Notes under the pieces: generated by a model
Told to the model about the DNA's origin: nothing
Databases searched by the model: none
The model's input: only the letters and a program-made list of their open reading frames with translations
Assembly (NCBI GenBank): GCA_963556255.1
Contig: OY744613.1
Coordinates: forward strand, 45,022,291 to 45,086,290
DNA from: Allolobophora icterica
Lineage: Eukaryota > Annelida > Clitellata > Crassiclitellata > Lumbricidae
DNA length: 64,000 nt
Reading direction: 5' to 3'
Program-made: the position numbers and the translations under genes
Shown: positions 30,811-43,361 of the stretch, piece after piece
How the letters are laid out: each line of letters starts with the position of its first letter
How positions within the stretch are numbered: the first letter of the stretch is position 1

Positions 30811-31543
30811 TTTATAGCTAGTCTTGAGTTGCTCCCCTTAGGTGAGTTAGATTGACTTTAATAGCACCTTTCAGACGATGTAGAAGAGCTTCATATCTAC
30901 AAGAAACCCCTCCAAATGAATCTAATCATACATGCATTCATACATAAATATATGAAACATGCATACATTCACTCATATCTTTAGATGTTTTACAAAGACA
31001 ACTGTTTGAAATGGGTGCCTAAATAGGCATTTATCATTAGGAATTATTTCAGAATGCTATCAATTTATTGTTGTCAGTATTTCTTTGATTAAATAGAACA
31101 ACATCCAATTTAAAGCATGCAGACAAGAATTACTACTAATCGTAAACGAAACAAGTTCAAAACTGTGTTAAATCATTAAATGTTTCTTACAGGAACTGGC
31201 GGATCCGTAAACCTGCTTAAAGTGTAGCTCAGCGCTCCAGACTTTCATGCGATGGCATGTTGTCCGTTTAATTATTCAAATACTTTTCAGACAAGACATT
31301 TCTCGGTTATATTGTTGATAAAAAATGTGGCTTTCATGGAACTTGGATCTTCTTTCAACAAGTGCAATGAGTGCACAGTTTCGAATTCCTTCTTCGTGCT
31401 AAAAATTACATTGCAATTCTGCAGTTGTTCTCAATGTTTATAAAGGCCACACGTGACATAGGCACGAAGTTTAAATTCCTTGTGTTAGAAGTGACTTCCT
31501 TCAACGGACCTTGGTCACTTCCAGACAGTTATCACTGTTTTAA
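30810..31543 (+). repeat. segmental duplication block D (direct partner 41010-41775)
   Basis: A direct match begins at CTTGAGTTGCT and runs through TAAACCTGCTTAAAGTGTAGCTC to TTATCACTGTTTTAA. It contains a small conserved ORF. Confidence 0.8.
31252..31443 (+). CDS. small conserved ORF of block D, copy 1
   Basis: 63 codons from ATG 31252: MACCPFNYSNTF..., Cys/Phe/Ser-rich, ending FCSCSQCL. Copy 2 (41487-41711, 74 codons) shares about the first 57 residues with few changes and then diverges after a frame change. No domain is recognised. It could be a short secreted or membrane peptide, or part of an exon. Confidence 0.3.
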   Translation: MACCPFNYSNTFQTRHFSVILLIKNVAFMELGSSFNKCNECTVSNSFFVLKITLQFCSCSQCL

Positions 31544-34500
31544 CCCTTGAACGGTAACTTTTTTTTACACCGGTCCTCGGTAACCTGGGGTTGTTTTATA
31601 CCCCCGGGGGTAACTGCTGTTGTTTGTGAGGTAGGAACGAATTTTTCTAACGATACAGTACATCATAGGCCTAGTGTGATAATATTCTTTGTATTTAACA
31701 CGATTAGGTATTCTATGCAGAGGACTGACGTCATTACGATGACGTCATTTGTTTGTCAGCAGCATGCTGAAAAGAAGCTAATATGTAAGAGCTGTGGGCC
31801 TACAATTGAAGATGTCTTAGCATAAGAGATAATGTGTTTATGTTTATATTCGTTTAATGAAACAACAGACATAACGCTGTAGGTGTACAAGGAAGTGAAT
31901 TAAAATTGTTAATTGTTAATAATAGCTTAGTAAGAGTTAGAAAATAACATTCTAGATATGAAGTTTCGAGAGTCTTTATCTGGTAGATTAAAATTGTGAG
32001 GACGATTTCTTAGGGAGTAAGGAGTAATATGGTTGGTTGGGAATAAACATCTAATTGAGTGATTTTCATTGAGTAAAGCTGCTTTAAATAAGGCCATTTC
32101 GGCTTTGAGCACAAGCTCAGCTATGGAGGGAGAGATAGTTTGAACATATCCAAATCGTTTGAGTTTGTTCAGGAATTGTTCAAGGCGCAATTTATCCTTG
32201 CCACTTATAAGGCCCCACCAGGCTGGAGAAGCATATAAGGTTCTAGATACGATTGTTGCATTAGTGATGAGATGTAGTGAGTCTTGAGATGCTCCATGAT
32301 TTTTGATAGTTCTTAGTGCAAAAAAGGAGGAGGTTCCACTTTTTATCAGTTGATTGATGTGCTCAGTGACTGTTAATTTTTCTCCGATGGTGACTCCGAG
32401 AATCTTGATTGATGTTGACCGTTTAACTCCTGTGATTGAAGGGTTGTCAGAAAGTGAGGGTTGGTTGCGTTTGATGATAGCCATTTCCCGAGTTTTATCA
32501 GGATTGATTTTCAGGTTCTTTGTTTTAGACCAATTGTAAATATGTTGGATTTCATCATTGGCTGTATTTAATGAATTGGATCCAATTAATAAGTATGTAT
32601 CATCAGCATATTTGGATAGACGATTTTGATGGTGAATAGGATGGAGATCAGAGATACAGACAATAAATCCAGTGGGGCCGAAAACTGATCCCTGTACAAC
32701 ACTGGCATTAATTGAGATGATGATGGATTTGGTTCCATTAAAAATGGTATAGTGGTTCCTGTCTTGGAGATAGTTAATTAACCAGTTATATATATTGTCT
32801 GGAAGGGAAAGTGAAGCTAGTAAGTGTGCAATGGCAGAGTGACTGACAGAATCAAAAGCTTTAGAAAAATCCATAGAGATCATGATAACATATTTATTAT
32901 TTTTGAGAAGGTCTGTTGCATGCTGTATGATAGAGGTTATTGCTGCAGTGGTAGAACCAGTAGGTTTAAATGCAAATTGATCATGAAGGGAAATATGTTT
33001 TGGCAAGCTTTGAAAACTAGGATAGATAAAGGACTGGACTACTATACGTTCAACAAGTCTAGATAAAACAGAAAGAACGGAAATAGGTCGGAAATCAGAA
33101 GGTTTTGTTGGATGGGAGATCTTGGCCTTGGGACGTATGATGGCAGTTTTCCATTGGCTAGGAACAAAAGATTGAATTAATGATTGGTTGATTAGTTGGG
33201 AAAGGACATAGGAATAACCAGGTGCAGTTATTCTAAGAAACCAAGCAGGAAGGCCATCATGGCCATCTGCAGTATGTTTAAGATGATCTAGTAAATTGAA
33301 TATTCTAGTTTCTGTTACAAGAGTCTGCTGAGAGGTGGTAGTAGCTTTAAAGAGGGGAGCTATATAATTAGGATCAGTGGAGGCGTCAGCAAAAAATTTA
33401 TTTAGATCGTCTGCACTTATGGATGAGGATGTTGAGGGATGGTTTGGTTTCTTAGTGAGTAGATTTACTTTCTTCCAAAGGGATTGAGGATTTTCTCGAG
33501 GGTTGGAATATTTAAGGAATGATGCATTCTTTTTTGAGATGGCTTTAGCAATCCTAAGAGTTAAGCTTCGGCTTTCTCATTTTTTCCTTTCCGCATGAGT
33601 CGGTTTTTAAGTCGAAGCAATCGCTTTATTTCTGGAGTAATGTGTGGAGGATCTTTAGATGTAATTGTGATGGATCGAATTGGGTAGTTGAGATTTAATC
33701 GATCAGTTACATCTAGGTAGAAATTGTTCCATACTTCTTGTAGATCTGATGAAGAGAGAAGTAGACTTGAATCAAAGTCATCAAAACCTTGTAATGTCAA
33801 AGAATGCTGTGAAGGAGATCTTTTCCTGAAAGTTATAGTTGTATGTTCCTTTCCTCTGTCTGTGATTGAGTTTCCGGTCGTGGCAATGATTGCTTTGTGA
33901 TCACTACGAATGGTTGAGGAGATGACTTTTATTTTGAATAGATCAGGTGTGGAAACCATGAGCTGATCTAGAACGTTACTTCCCCGAGTAGGAATAAAAA
34001 CAGTTGGAAGTAATCCAGTTAGTTCCATAATTTTATCAATGTTTAGGCGATTGAAATCACCACCTAAGATAATGAGAGCATTATTATCAGATCGAGAAAT
34101 GTCTTCTACTGATTTTTCAATCCAAAGAAGAATTGAATTGAGTTGGTATATTGGTTTGGGTGGGTGGTAAAGTGCTCCGATGAAAATTTTTTTATCTTCA
34201 ACAACAGATTTAACCCAGAGCAGTTCAATTTCGGTAGGGAGATCTTTGATATGGTGTTGTGTAGCAGATATTGAATCTCGAATATATATTGCAACTCCGC
34301 CTTTTGTTCTTCTTTTTCGGTCTCTTCGAAAAGTTTGGTAGCCTTGGATTTTACAAATGTCTTCAAGGTGATGAGTTTTGAGATGAGTTTCAGAGATTAT
34401 CGCAAAGTCGAGATTGTATCCAAAAAGTTCAGCGCTTAAATGGTCAAGCGCATCTTTTTTGGCAATAGAACTGGCGTTGATTACCATTCCGCTGAATGGT

Positions 34501-35363
34501 GATGGAAAATCGGTTTTAGGTAAATACTTAGGAGATGAAACAAACTGATTATGTAGTGGAATTGAAGTGAGGTAGCGGATCTTACATGCAGAGACAGAGG
34601 GAGTAGATCTGGGTGAGCGTCGAGATTTGATGGTGTAAATTTTTCTCACTTTACGACAGCCTCCTCTGGTTCCTCGAAAATGTAGAATTCCATTTCGTTT
34701 TAAAATTCCTAGGAGATTGTAGAGGTTGCAATTAACTCTTAAAAAGTTATTACTGGGTTTAAGGGTAATCAGTGCTTTTGGGCTGTATTCAAATGGCACA
34801 AGTGAAATTGGTGGACTTTTCCTATCGGAGAGGGACATTTCAAAGTTTAATGTTACCGTTTTGGTGGAAGTAATCCATAACGTGGAACAAACGAGAAAAA
34901 TCCAGAGTCCAGAGACAAATTGAAAAGTCATATCAGTTATTTGAGTAATGATAAGCTATTATTATTCTCATAAATTTACGTTTAAGTTCAAAATTTGTGA
35001 ATTTGTTTTTGGCCGCCATTCGGCGCTCATGACGTCACTTTGCTCAATATCACTTGAGCTTTTGTTTGTTATCTAGATGTAAAGATATCATATGTTATTT
35101 GTTTGGATGTGGACTAAGCATTTTAGATTCTCCTTTGCAATTAGGTTTTCTTCATAACATCTCGTTTTTGCCGCCATAATTATTGAAAATATGTTGACAG
35201 TATCCCGGGGGCCCTATGCATAATTTTTTTTCAATTAATTTGAAGGATGGTCAATATTAGGGAAAGTCACCAAGGCGATTGTAAAAATTTCTAATACTTC
35301 CTTTAATAGCTGCAGTTACAACAATCTGGGGGTAGAAATTACCCCCAGGTTACCGTTCAAGGG
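31544..35363. mobile_element. piggyBac-like element with TTAA target, carrying a nested LINE
   Basis: CCCTTGAACGGTAAC at 31544 and GTTACCGTTCAAGGG ending at 35363 are exact inverted ends. TTAA flanks both (31540-31543, 35364-35367). Subterminal palindromes sit inside each end (GGTAACCTGGGG...CCCCCGGGGGTAAC on the left; CTGGGGGTA...TACCCCCAG on the right). The direct partner at 41768-41775 keeps a single TTAA. There is no transposase: the interior outside the LINE is about 700 bp, so the carrier is non-autonomous. A 92-codon plus-strand ORF (31547-31825) is of unknown meaning. Confidence 0.85.
31927..34931 (-). pseudogene. CR1/Jockey-type LINE ORF2 with frameshift
   Basis: ATG at 34931, minus strand. 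An AP endonuclease occupies about residues 150-380 (ISETHLK, YHPPK, GGDFN, VLDQLMVS, SDHKAI). The frame stops at about 33561, but another frame picks up immediately (33575 downwards: LTLRIAKAISKK) and encodes reverse transcriptase: DFRPISVLS, motif A MDFSKAFD, motif B QGSVFGPTGF, motif C KYADD. The stop is at 31927. A single small indel near 33565-33580 therefore separates the endonuclease from the RT. No ORF1 is seen. The element sits in a piggyBac-like carrier. A (TTAACAA)-like tail follows at about 31890-31915. Confidence 0.85.
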
Positions 35364-35367
35364 TTAA

Positions 35368-35920
35368 TGAGCCTTTGTATGCAGAATTCGGTAAAGTCAA
35401 TGATGCATCAGACACGTTGAAAAACTTCGTTTTGGAAAACAGGAGGCAGTTCCAAATGATCTGTTGTGGGTCACATAATTAATCATTCCACACTATTTGG
35501 TGTACGCCTCAATGCACAGATATTAATGGAAATATTGAAGTAACTGGTGTCAGACTTATGTGAAAGCGATAATTATAGGCCTATGTCAAGTCTTCCATCC
35601 CTGGGTTTTGACGCAAATGTAAAATGTAAATGTAGGCCTACACGTTTTCATATAGTGACGATATCGCCTCGACCCTGCATGCTCATTATCCAATGCATTA
35701 ATCGGGCGCGATCCTTCACCGCCGACGTGTTTTATCAACGTTGAAAACAATTGATCCGGAGGGCTCCGTCTGGTAAAATTCTGTTTGATTTCGTTTTCTG
35801 TACATTTAAAAAATAATTGAAATGTGTAATTTGGCAAGCCGGTATAATATTTTGTCTGGGCACTAACGCGAAATGGACTGAACAACAACTACAGCGGCTT
35901 TTGCCAATCAGTAGGGCCTA
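35368..35920. other. intergenic; no gene recognised
   Basis: Nothing supported here beyond scattered TAGGCCTA words. Confidence 0.4.
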
Positions 35921-36807
35921 TGTGGAAGGCAATGTTTTGCCCTACACGAAAATGGCGCGTTGGCCGTGATGCATCACGGGACAGCTTTTACCATGGTAAT
36001 CGTTCGCGCCTGAAAAGGTCTATACCCGCTGAGGTCTCTGTAATTTTTCTGACTTCATTTTTGGTATTCGCTGTGCGTCTCGTCTCATTTGCTTTGCCTA
36101 TACCTTTTTCCATCCGACAACTTTACCAAAATGTAAGATCGTCGATGCTCTCTAGTTTATTTCCTCTTCTGCTCTGTCGCTCTATTGTTACTACTATAGC
36201 CTCAAGTTCTCCAACCCAGGGTGGGAATTGTCGGGGTTGGAGGGTTCAACCCCGTAGTCTTTTTAGAACCCCAGTTAAGTTTTCATTGCGCACACCAGGG
36301 GGTGGTTTTCCACCCACATGATCAGTTGTGGTAGTGTGATTTAGCATTATTTTACTCTGAGTCTCTGACAAAGAGACAATTGAAGTTTCCTTGGTGTATA
36401 GGCCTAATGTATGGATTTTTGAATTTTCTCAATAAAAGGATTGATTTTGATTCGAGTCTGACTTGCAAAACTACTAGCATTGAAATCAGCCGCTTTCAAA
36501 TTTCGTTGACATCAGTTTGCCAAATACGTAGAAACTGTTCAACTCCGCAGTCTTTTTTCTACAATTCCCACACTGCCTGCACTTAGTGTTAAAAAATTGT
36601 CAAAATCTACTTTCGAACGCACTTAAGCTGTATAAGAGAGTCATGTGAGGTACTCAAAATGAGTTATACAATTGTCTTCACCTATACAAATATGTGAAAT
36701 ATAATAACAACCATCCCATTTGTAATTTTTAGACATAAATTCGAAGCTTTGCAAGTGATGTACGTTGTATGCGGCAGGAAACTTTAGAATACTATGTTCC
36801 ATTTCCT

Positions 36808-37045
36808 CAGGCCCAGTTCGTCCATATGGGCAACTGGGCAGCCGCCCAGGGCCGCCGATTTTTAGGGGCCGCCAATTTTCAATTTTTTCAATTATTTTTT
36901 TATTATTATTCGTAAAAAGAGGTGAATGACTAAAAAAAAGGTCATCAACTTTTTCTGTGCTTAGCGCCGCCGGTTTGCCTAGGGCCGCCGATTTCGCCAT
37001 TTCGCCGGTTTGCCCAGGGCCGCCAAATGTCTTCAGCCGGGCCTG
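36808..37045. mobile_element. 238-bp hAT-like MITE upstream of AAA-like gene copy 2
   Basis: Ends CAGGCCC and GGGCCTG. The 8-bp duplication CATTTCCT lies at 36800-36807 and 37046-37053. Copy 1 (near 4870) has a single CATTTCCT. It inserted about 28 bp 5' of the start codon, in the probable 5' UTR or promoter. The interior has repeated GCCCAGGGCCGCC words. Confidence 0.9.
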
Positions 37046-37379
37046 CATTTCCTAATGCTTTTTATCGTAGTTTTCAAGAAATGTCGAATAACGATGATGG
37101 TAAAAAGAAAGGAAGTGCCGATGACGAGGACGCTGAGGGAGCAAAAATCAGGACAGCTGAGGATACAGTACGTGGTCGAACAACAGCCACAGAAACCAGA
37201 TGTAGAAAACAGGAAGGTGAGCCAGTAACAAGTTTAACTCTGACGGTTCTTGATTGTAGCTTTATTCTTAATCTCTCTGCTCGGGATAAGCTGGTGGTTA
37301 GTGTTCTGTACTATCAACTCAGAGGTCAAGTTTAAAACCCCACGAGGCAGAAAGCTGTTTCGAACATTCTTCAGTCACT

Positions 37380-37480
37380 ATCGAACTTTTTTGACTGTTT
37401 TTTGTTTGATTCATTTACCTGTTCAGTTTGGATGCCAAATAAAAGATTGATTCATTGATTGATTCATTGATTGAGTTCAT
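37380..37480 (+). repeat. retroelement tail with ATTGATTG/CATTGATTG repeats
   Basis: CCAAATAAAAGATTGATTCATTGATTGATTC: AATAAA followed by a short-period tail. Absent from copy 1 at the corresponding place (about 4550). Confidence 0.5.
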
Positions 37481-39386
37481 CGAATGGAGACAACGATTGT
37501 GGTAAACAATGGAGCTGTTGTCCGGACTTGTTTGTACTGGTCAGGGCTGTCAAAATAATCTGGATTTAGTATGTTACTTTTGAGATTGTCTTTGAACTGA
37601 CGAAGGATTACCAGGGAACTTGCGATAACCCAAATAATCGGATTTCCTACAGGGAATCTGTGAATTTGTTAAAGTACTTTGTGTGGTTACTACTCTCACG
37701 AAACTGGGGTCATTCCGAGCTCCTTGGGTGCCGAGTTGTCCAAATGTCTTAACCAGGATGCAAGCTACCGAGGCCCCAGTAAAGTTTCGTCCGGATGGTT
37801 CCAACTCCAGGTGTATAGCAGGAGGCTCAATAGTTGCTGATTCAACAGAGTAATCTTTAGTACTTCCGACTTGGTAAGTTCGAACTCCACAAACGACCGA
37901 ATCAATTCAATTCTACTGACTGCCTTCCCATTATGTTGGTAAGCGAGCAGTGAAACTATTTGCACTGACTAAGGCTCCAACAATTCCTGACTAAACAACT
38001 GATCAACGTCGTCTTACGCGAGAGTTCTTCCTGTCTTGTGATTGTCTCTACGAGTGTTTCTTCTGTCTCTTTTATAACCAAGAAATGTTACAAAACCCCA
38101 AAGGGTTCTAGAACCTTAACTCAAGTATTGTGTTGTCAAAAGTCACCGCTTGCAGTTCCTATGGTAGAAACTGGTTTTGATTCTCTAATTCTTCACCGAC
38201 CAAATACGTGACAAAAACCTTGTGTTAACTTAAAATCTGCATCGGTCCATTTGCAAATGAACCGGTTCAATTTCTAAAGCATCGCCATGCAATTTTGCTT
38301 ATCGTAAAACTTCAAATCTGCACCGGTTGATTGTGAATTCAATGTCAAAGGCAGATTTTTCAACACTAATTATTTTGGTTCAGACTGTATAACAATCGTC
38401 TTTGAGTAAGACCAAAAAAGTCGCTTTTAAATGCACCTATGAACAAATAGATTTGGCAAGTAGGCTACGTTTATCGAATGACTGTAGAAACTGGGTTGTG
38501 TGATAATTTAGGAGTCCATTTTGTAACAAAATTGCTGTGTTTATCAGGCTGACTTCATTGTGTTACTCGAAGGAATGGTACAGACCTGCAAGCTCTATCT
38601 TAAATTACCGAGAGCTGCTAAAGACCTTGAATTTGGTCCTCAGAAAGGACTTCTTCTTAACGGAAAGCCAGGTTTGTTTGTTTTACTCTGCGTACTGTCG
38701 TTTTCTTTTCCAAATTACATGCTTCTTTTTGCACTTCATAATTTAACAGTTTATCTTCTTTCAAGAAACTACCTCAAAGCTCACTACTTCTCATTGGTGG
38801 AAGATGAAGCACGTTCAGCTGACCCTCAAGGAGGGTCAAAAGTATTTTAGGTCCTGAGGGATTCATGGGCGTCCGGAGGGGGTACTTTACAAATATTTTA
38901 TAAAAATAAATTTGTTGATTATTATGATTATTACAACAGTCTAAACACGATTTTCATTGCAAGAAAATACAATTATTTCTAAGTCCTTGACCATTATTTA
39001 TCCTATGCAAAAACGTCATTTTGCTCCCCCTACGAAAATGTTGCTCCCCTCCCCTACAAGAATTTTGCCCACCCTAGAAAAATGCGACGCCCATGGAGCG
39101 TCCGCAGGCTTTTTTTCTATATGCTTCGGAAGAATGTTAGCGTATTTTGTGATCTTGTAGGTCTTGGACTACGCGTTGCGAAGTACCTGAAGCTTCATTG
39201 CAAGGATATTGCCTCTGTGTTTTCTCGAGACCTCCTCGACTTGTCACAATCTAAATTCGACGATACTTTCAGGCGGGTATGTTATCAACAATTCTATGAA
39301 TTTGAAGTATTTACACAATATCTCATTTTCGATCAAAGTATAAATTAGCTAAATGAATACCAAACACTACTGTTTATAACTGTGGA

Positions 39387-39727
39387 CAGTCCCGGCCTTA
39401 GGGGCGTGCGAACCGTGTGGTCCCACGGGGCCCGCCAGTTAGGGGGCCCGAAAATGTCACGGAAAAATTAGAAAATTACCACAAAAAATATCAATAATAA
39501 TAACATTATATGGTTTCGATTAAATCGTCTCTTTTGTCAATAAAATGAAAGTGAACTTCCTCTATATCCCAGAATTCTCGTGTATAGTTTAATTTGACCT
39601 GTACTTGTTAACAATCTACTAAAATAAAATGATTTGCAATGAAAAACAAATTGACTTGAGTCATGGGGTCCGTATACAGTATAGGACTACTGTGCACGGG
39701 GCCCGAAGTATCCTAATCTCGGCACTG
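39387..39727. mobile_element. 341-bp hAT-like MITE in an intron of AAA-like copy 2
   Basis: It starts CAGTCCCGGCC and ends CGGCACTG. CTGTGGA flanks both ends (39380-39386, 39728-39734). Copy 1 near 745-765 has the uninterrupted site. It contains GGGGCCCGCC and GGGGCCCGAAG words like those of the 36808 element. Confidence 0.8.
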
Positions 39728-39759
39728 CTGTGGATATTTATAGTTGGATAGCTTTCTTA

Positions 39760-40400
39760 GGTAAGGTAATCATTAACTCTATCGATATTCCTCAAGTGAC
39801 CAATGTTAAATTCTTGGGCGTCTACCTGGATCAGCATTTAACCAGGAATAATTGTATTGACCATAATTGTATCTGATAGAATAGCAAGAAAATATAGGTA
39901 TTATAAGAAGAATTTCGTATTTACCCCTCATAATATTTTATTAACCTTAGGGGGCCTATATTACATTATGATATATCCATATTTATCTTACTGTAGGCCT
40001 AATATGGTTTGGACAAGTTTCTAACTATATTAGAATAGTTCCAGACTCCGTAGATTAATTATATTACAGAAAAAAGGATTTTCCGTATTACAACTGGCTC
40101 TCAGCACTTATCACATAGGCCTAGTATTATTTTTTTCTAGAAACCCTTACTATGAACCAAATTACAGTGCTTGAAATTAGCCACTTTATGTATCGTTATG
40201 TAAATAAATCATTACGTGACGAAGATATTAGTTTCTTTAGTACAAACTTAGATTTTCACTGCTATGCTACTAGAAATTCATTGTCCTTAAGGAGTGAATT
40301 TGCGAGAACTAACTCGCGTAAATTCTCCATTAAATGTAGGGATCCACCCTACATGGAATAACATTAGAACTCTTCCCTACTTGAATTTATTTAAGCAGTA
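39760..40400 (+). repeat. CR1-type LINE 3' fragment (RT thumb to C-terminus)
   Basis: Frames read VTNVKFLGVYLDQHL, then NPYLSYC/NMVWTS-like sequence, then ISHFMYRYVNKSL and the SRKFSIKCRDPPYME end. The order matches residues after the FADD box of the intact LINE at 54308-57601. Stops and frameshifts abound. Confidence 0.7.
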
Positions 40401-40719
40401 GGCCTACTTGGCGGAAATGGTTATCACCGATGGCAATATTATTAAACATGCATCATCATCCTCACTTAGAACTTCATCTTTAACAGTCTGTGAATGCCAT
40501 CAAATGTTCTGTCTTTGTCTCAGGCTGTTTGCGGTGCTCCAAGTATCGTCCTTCTCATTGGATTGGAAGATGCTGCCAGTTATGTTGAACAAACGATCGC
40601 AAGGAAGATAAGAGAAAACTGCGAATGTGGGACCCAAGTTATCGTTCTTGGTACGACTGCGATGTTGGCTGGAGTTTCGAAGAAGCCTAGAGAAAGCTTT
40701 AGTGTCGTTGACATCCAGG

Positions 40720-41010
40720 TAGGCCTAGTATTAGAATTCCAGACAAGACCTCATGAGGTTAACGTAATAATGACCTAGATTTACATGATAGACTAATAAT
40801 ATTGAAGATAACAATTTAGGAACAATTATTGTGCCTCGGATAAATAAATAAATAAATTAATTAATAAATTGCTGTTGTAATATCAATGTATAGCAGAAGT
40901 TAAAACTTCACAGGTGTAGAATTTACTACCACTAGAACTGAATTAGTCCAGGTTAAAAAACGGTTCGTCTGTTACTGTGAAATATCGAATGGAACCAGTG
41001 AAAACGTTAC
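40720..41010. other. junction between AAA-like gene fragment and block D
   Basis: About 290 bases with an ATAAATAAATAAATTAATTAATAAAT run near 40842-40868. It is probably the duplication breakpoint region. Confidence 0.5.
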
Positions 41011-41775
41011 AGCTAATCTTGAGTTGCTTCCTTTTAGATGAGTTATATTGACTTTAATAGCACCTGTCAGACGATATAGTAGAGCTGCCTACCTTTAAGA
41101 AACCCATCTAAATGAATGTAATCATGCATGCATGCATACATACTTATATAAAACGTGCATGCATTCACACACACTTTAATACCTACATACATTTAAATGT
41201 TTTACAAAGAAAACTGTTTAAAATAAGTGCTTAACTAGGCCTATATTATTTGGGATTATTTCAGAATGCTTTCAATTTATTCTTATAAGTAGCCTATTTC
41301 TTGGATAAATTGAACAACATCCAATTTAAAGCAGGCAGGCAGAAATTACTGTGAAGAAATTACTGTGAAATTACTGTCTTAAATGCAACAAGTTGAAAAC
41401 TGTTAAATCATTAAATGTTTCTTGCAGGAACTTGCAGATCCGTAAACCTGCTTAAAGTGTAGCTCAGCGCTTCAGACTTTCAAGCGATGGCATGTTGTCC
41501 GTTTAATTATTCAAATACTTTTCAGAGAAGACATTTCTCGGTTATATTGTTGATAAAAAATGTGGGTTTCATGGAACTTGGATCTTCTTTCAACAAGAGC
41601 AATGAGTGCACAGTTTCGAATTCCTTCTTCGTGCTAAAAATTACATTGCAATTCTGTAATTATTATGGCAATGCTTATAAATGCCACATGTGTCATAGGC
41701 ATGATGTTTAAGTTGCTTGTTAGAAATGACTTTTTCAAACGTACATTGGTCTCGACAGTTATCACTGTTTTAAAC
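41010..41775 (+). repeat. segmental duplication block D, second copy (no piggyBac insertion)
   Basis: Direct match to 30810-31543, with the unfilled TTAA at about 41770. It includes the 74-codon ORF 41487-41711, whose end differs from copy 1. Confidence 0.8.
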
Positions 41776-42139
41776 CTTTTTGAATAAAGATAAATTTAAT
41801 TAGTAAGGGTCAAATTTTACCATGCATAAGGATATTAATGTGCAGGAGAGATAACTATCCTGTGACTAACTAAACACTGAATTTCTTCAAGTGATGCTTT
41901 TGCACCGAGTTTCCAAGAAAAGAAGAAAGGGAGAGAGAGAGAGAGATGATATTAACAATAGAAGAGAGAGATTGTGTGTGAACAGAACAGCTTCCCACCG
42001 ATGTAGTAGGCCTAATCGCAGACGTTATCCTAACTTGCTAAAAAATCAATGTTAGCGAGCAATCTGGTTTCAATAACCTCACACGAAAATGGAATTTTAA
42101 ATTGTTTTAAACTGTTGGTTCTAGGACAATTGTAACAAA

Positions 42140-42530
42140 GGAATGTTTTGGCTTAATTGGCTAGATCAGCAAATGCATCTCTGTGAAATATCGTCGTGAC
42201 AAAAGCAATGTCCAGAAATTACTTTTCTAAATAAAAAGTTACATTGCAGAACCAGCATCTGCAAGGTTTCACATATGTAATGATTCTCATCTTAAACTTA
42301 TTTCCAGCAACACTGCTGTATCTGCATTTGACAGCTGAGTATTAGCACACGAACAGTGGCTTAGAATAATTCATTACTGGAAAATTCATTATCGTCGACC
42401 ATGTTGCCACTTTCAGTTGATGAGCAGAATTTCTTATATTAAATGCATCTATAATATTTCTGTATAACACATCGGCGGCATTGATGGACACTGCGAGCAG
42501 ATTAAGTACTTGTATTTAGTTTTTACTACC
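42140..42530 (-). pseudogene. C-terminal module of zinc-finger C, copy 2, frameshifted
   Basis: Reverse-complement counterpart of 22533-22880. It keeps INAADVLYRN, AFNIRNSAHQLKVATWS and KPCRCWFCNVTFY, but small deletions (near 42355 and 42225) break the frame. Confidence 0.6.
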
Positions 42531-43361
42531 GCTCCTACAGTGCTGACTGCTGTCTAAAGTTCCTCTTCAGGTGATAATCCTGTTAATATGTTTAGCTATA
42601 TACAACAGAACTTCGGTATTTCGTACTTCCGGTTATACATCGAATAGCAGAAAATAGCACAAGAGCAATCAGTGCAAACACATAAAAACATGCATGACAT
42701 GAAGACAATTTGTTCTCTATACAATGAATTTTTAAACCCCAATTATTTTTAAATACTTAGAGACATATCTTACACCTCTATCTTTTATCTCTGGAGAGGG
42801 TTTCTGTATCATTTAAGAAGAGCTATAAATGACATGAAGACGTAGTTTTTCCATGTTTTTGTCTGTAAAATGAGTTTCTAAAAAGCATTATTATTTAGCA
42901 ACATATCTTGCACTTCTACCATTCATCTGTAGAGGGGGTTTCTGTATACAATGTCGGAAAAGACCTATTTCCAAATACTTTGTGGCTCAATTTCACTTCT
43001 AAAGTTACTTTGCCTTATGAGTTCCTGTGTGGTTTTCTATATGAGTTTTCAGTGTAATTGCTATGCCACATGCAATATGCACATATGCAGTATGCACATG
43101 TATCGTTTTTCTGCAGAGTGGGTTCTATTATTGCTTTCCAGATACCATTCTGTGCACAGATTTTACAAACAAATTGCACTTCTACGGTTTTAGTCGATGA
43201 TGAGTTCTCGTTATGGTAACATCAGGGAACATTTGATGCCAATATTTTGAGAAAAAAGTTACATTTTTATGCGTCCTCTCTACTAGGTCTTGTTGCGTGG
43301 AGTTTCGGATGACCTTCGAGTGCAAATTCTGAGCCACATAAATTGCACTTGTATGTTTTTT

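Larger units (their letters stand above)
37081..40719 (+). pseudogene. AAA-type ATPase-like gene, copy 2 (5' portion, frameshifted first exon)
   Basis: Exon A is 37081-37216 (ATG 37081), with an extra ACGT near 37170 that shifts the frame relative to copy 1. Exon B is 38548-38671 (donor CCAG|GTTTGT), exon C 39161-39276 (116 bases, as in copy 1; donor CGG|GTATGT), and exon D 40524-40719 (donor CAG|GTAGGC). Joined B-C-D stays in frame through P-loop GKPGLGLRVAKYLKL, DDTFRR, then GAPSIVLLIGLEDAAS and VIVLGTTA...VVDIQ. Both ATPase signatures are altered exactly as in copy 1. After exon D, homology to the gene is lost and block D begins near 41010, so the 3' part is missing. A gene fragment created by duplication, although B-D are still splice-competent. 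Confidence 0.65.
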
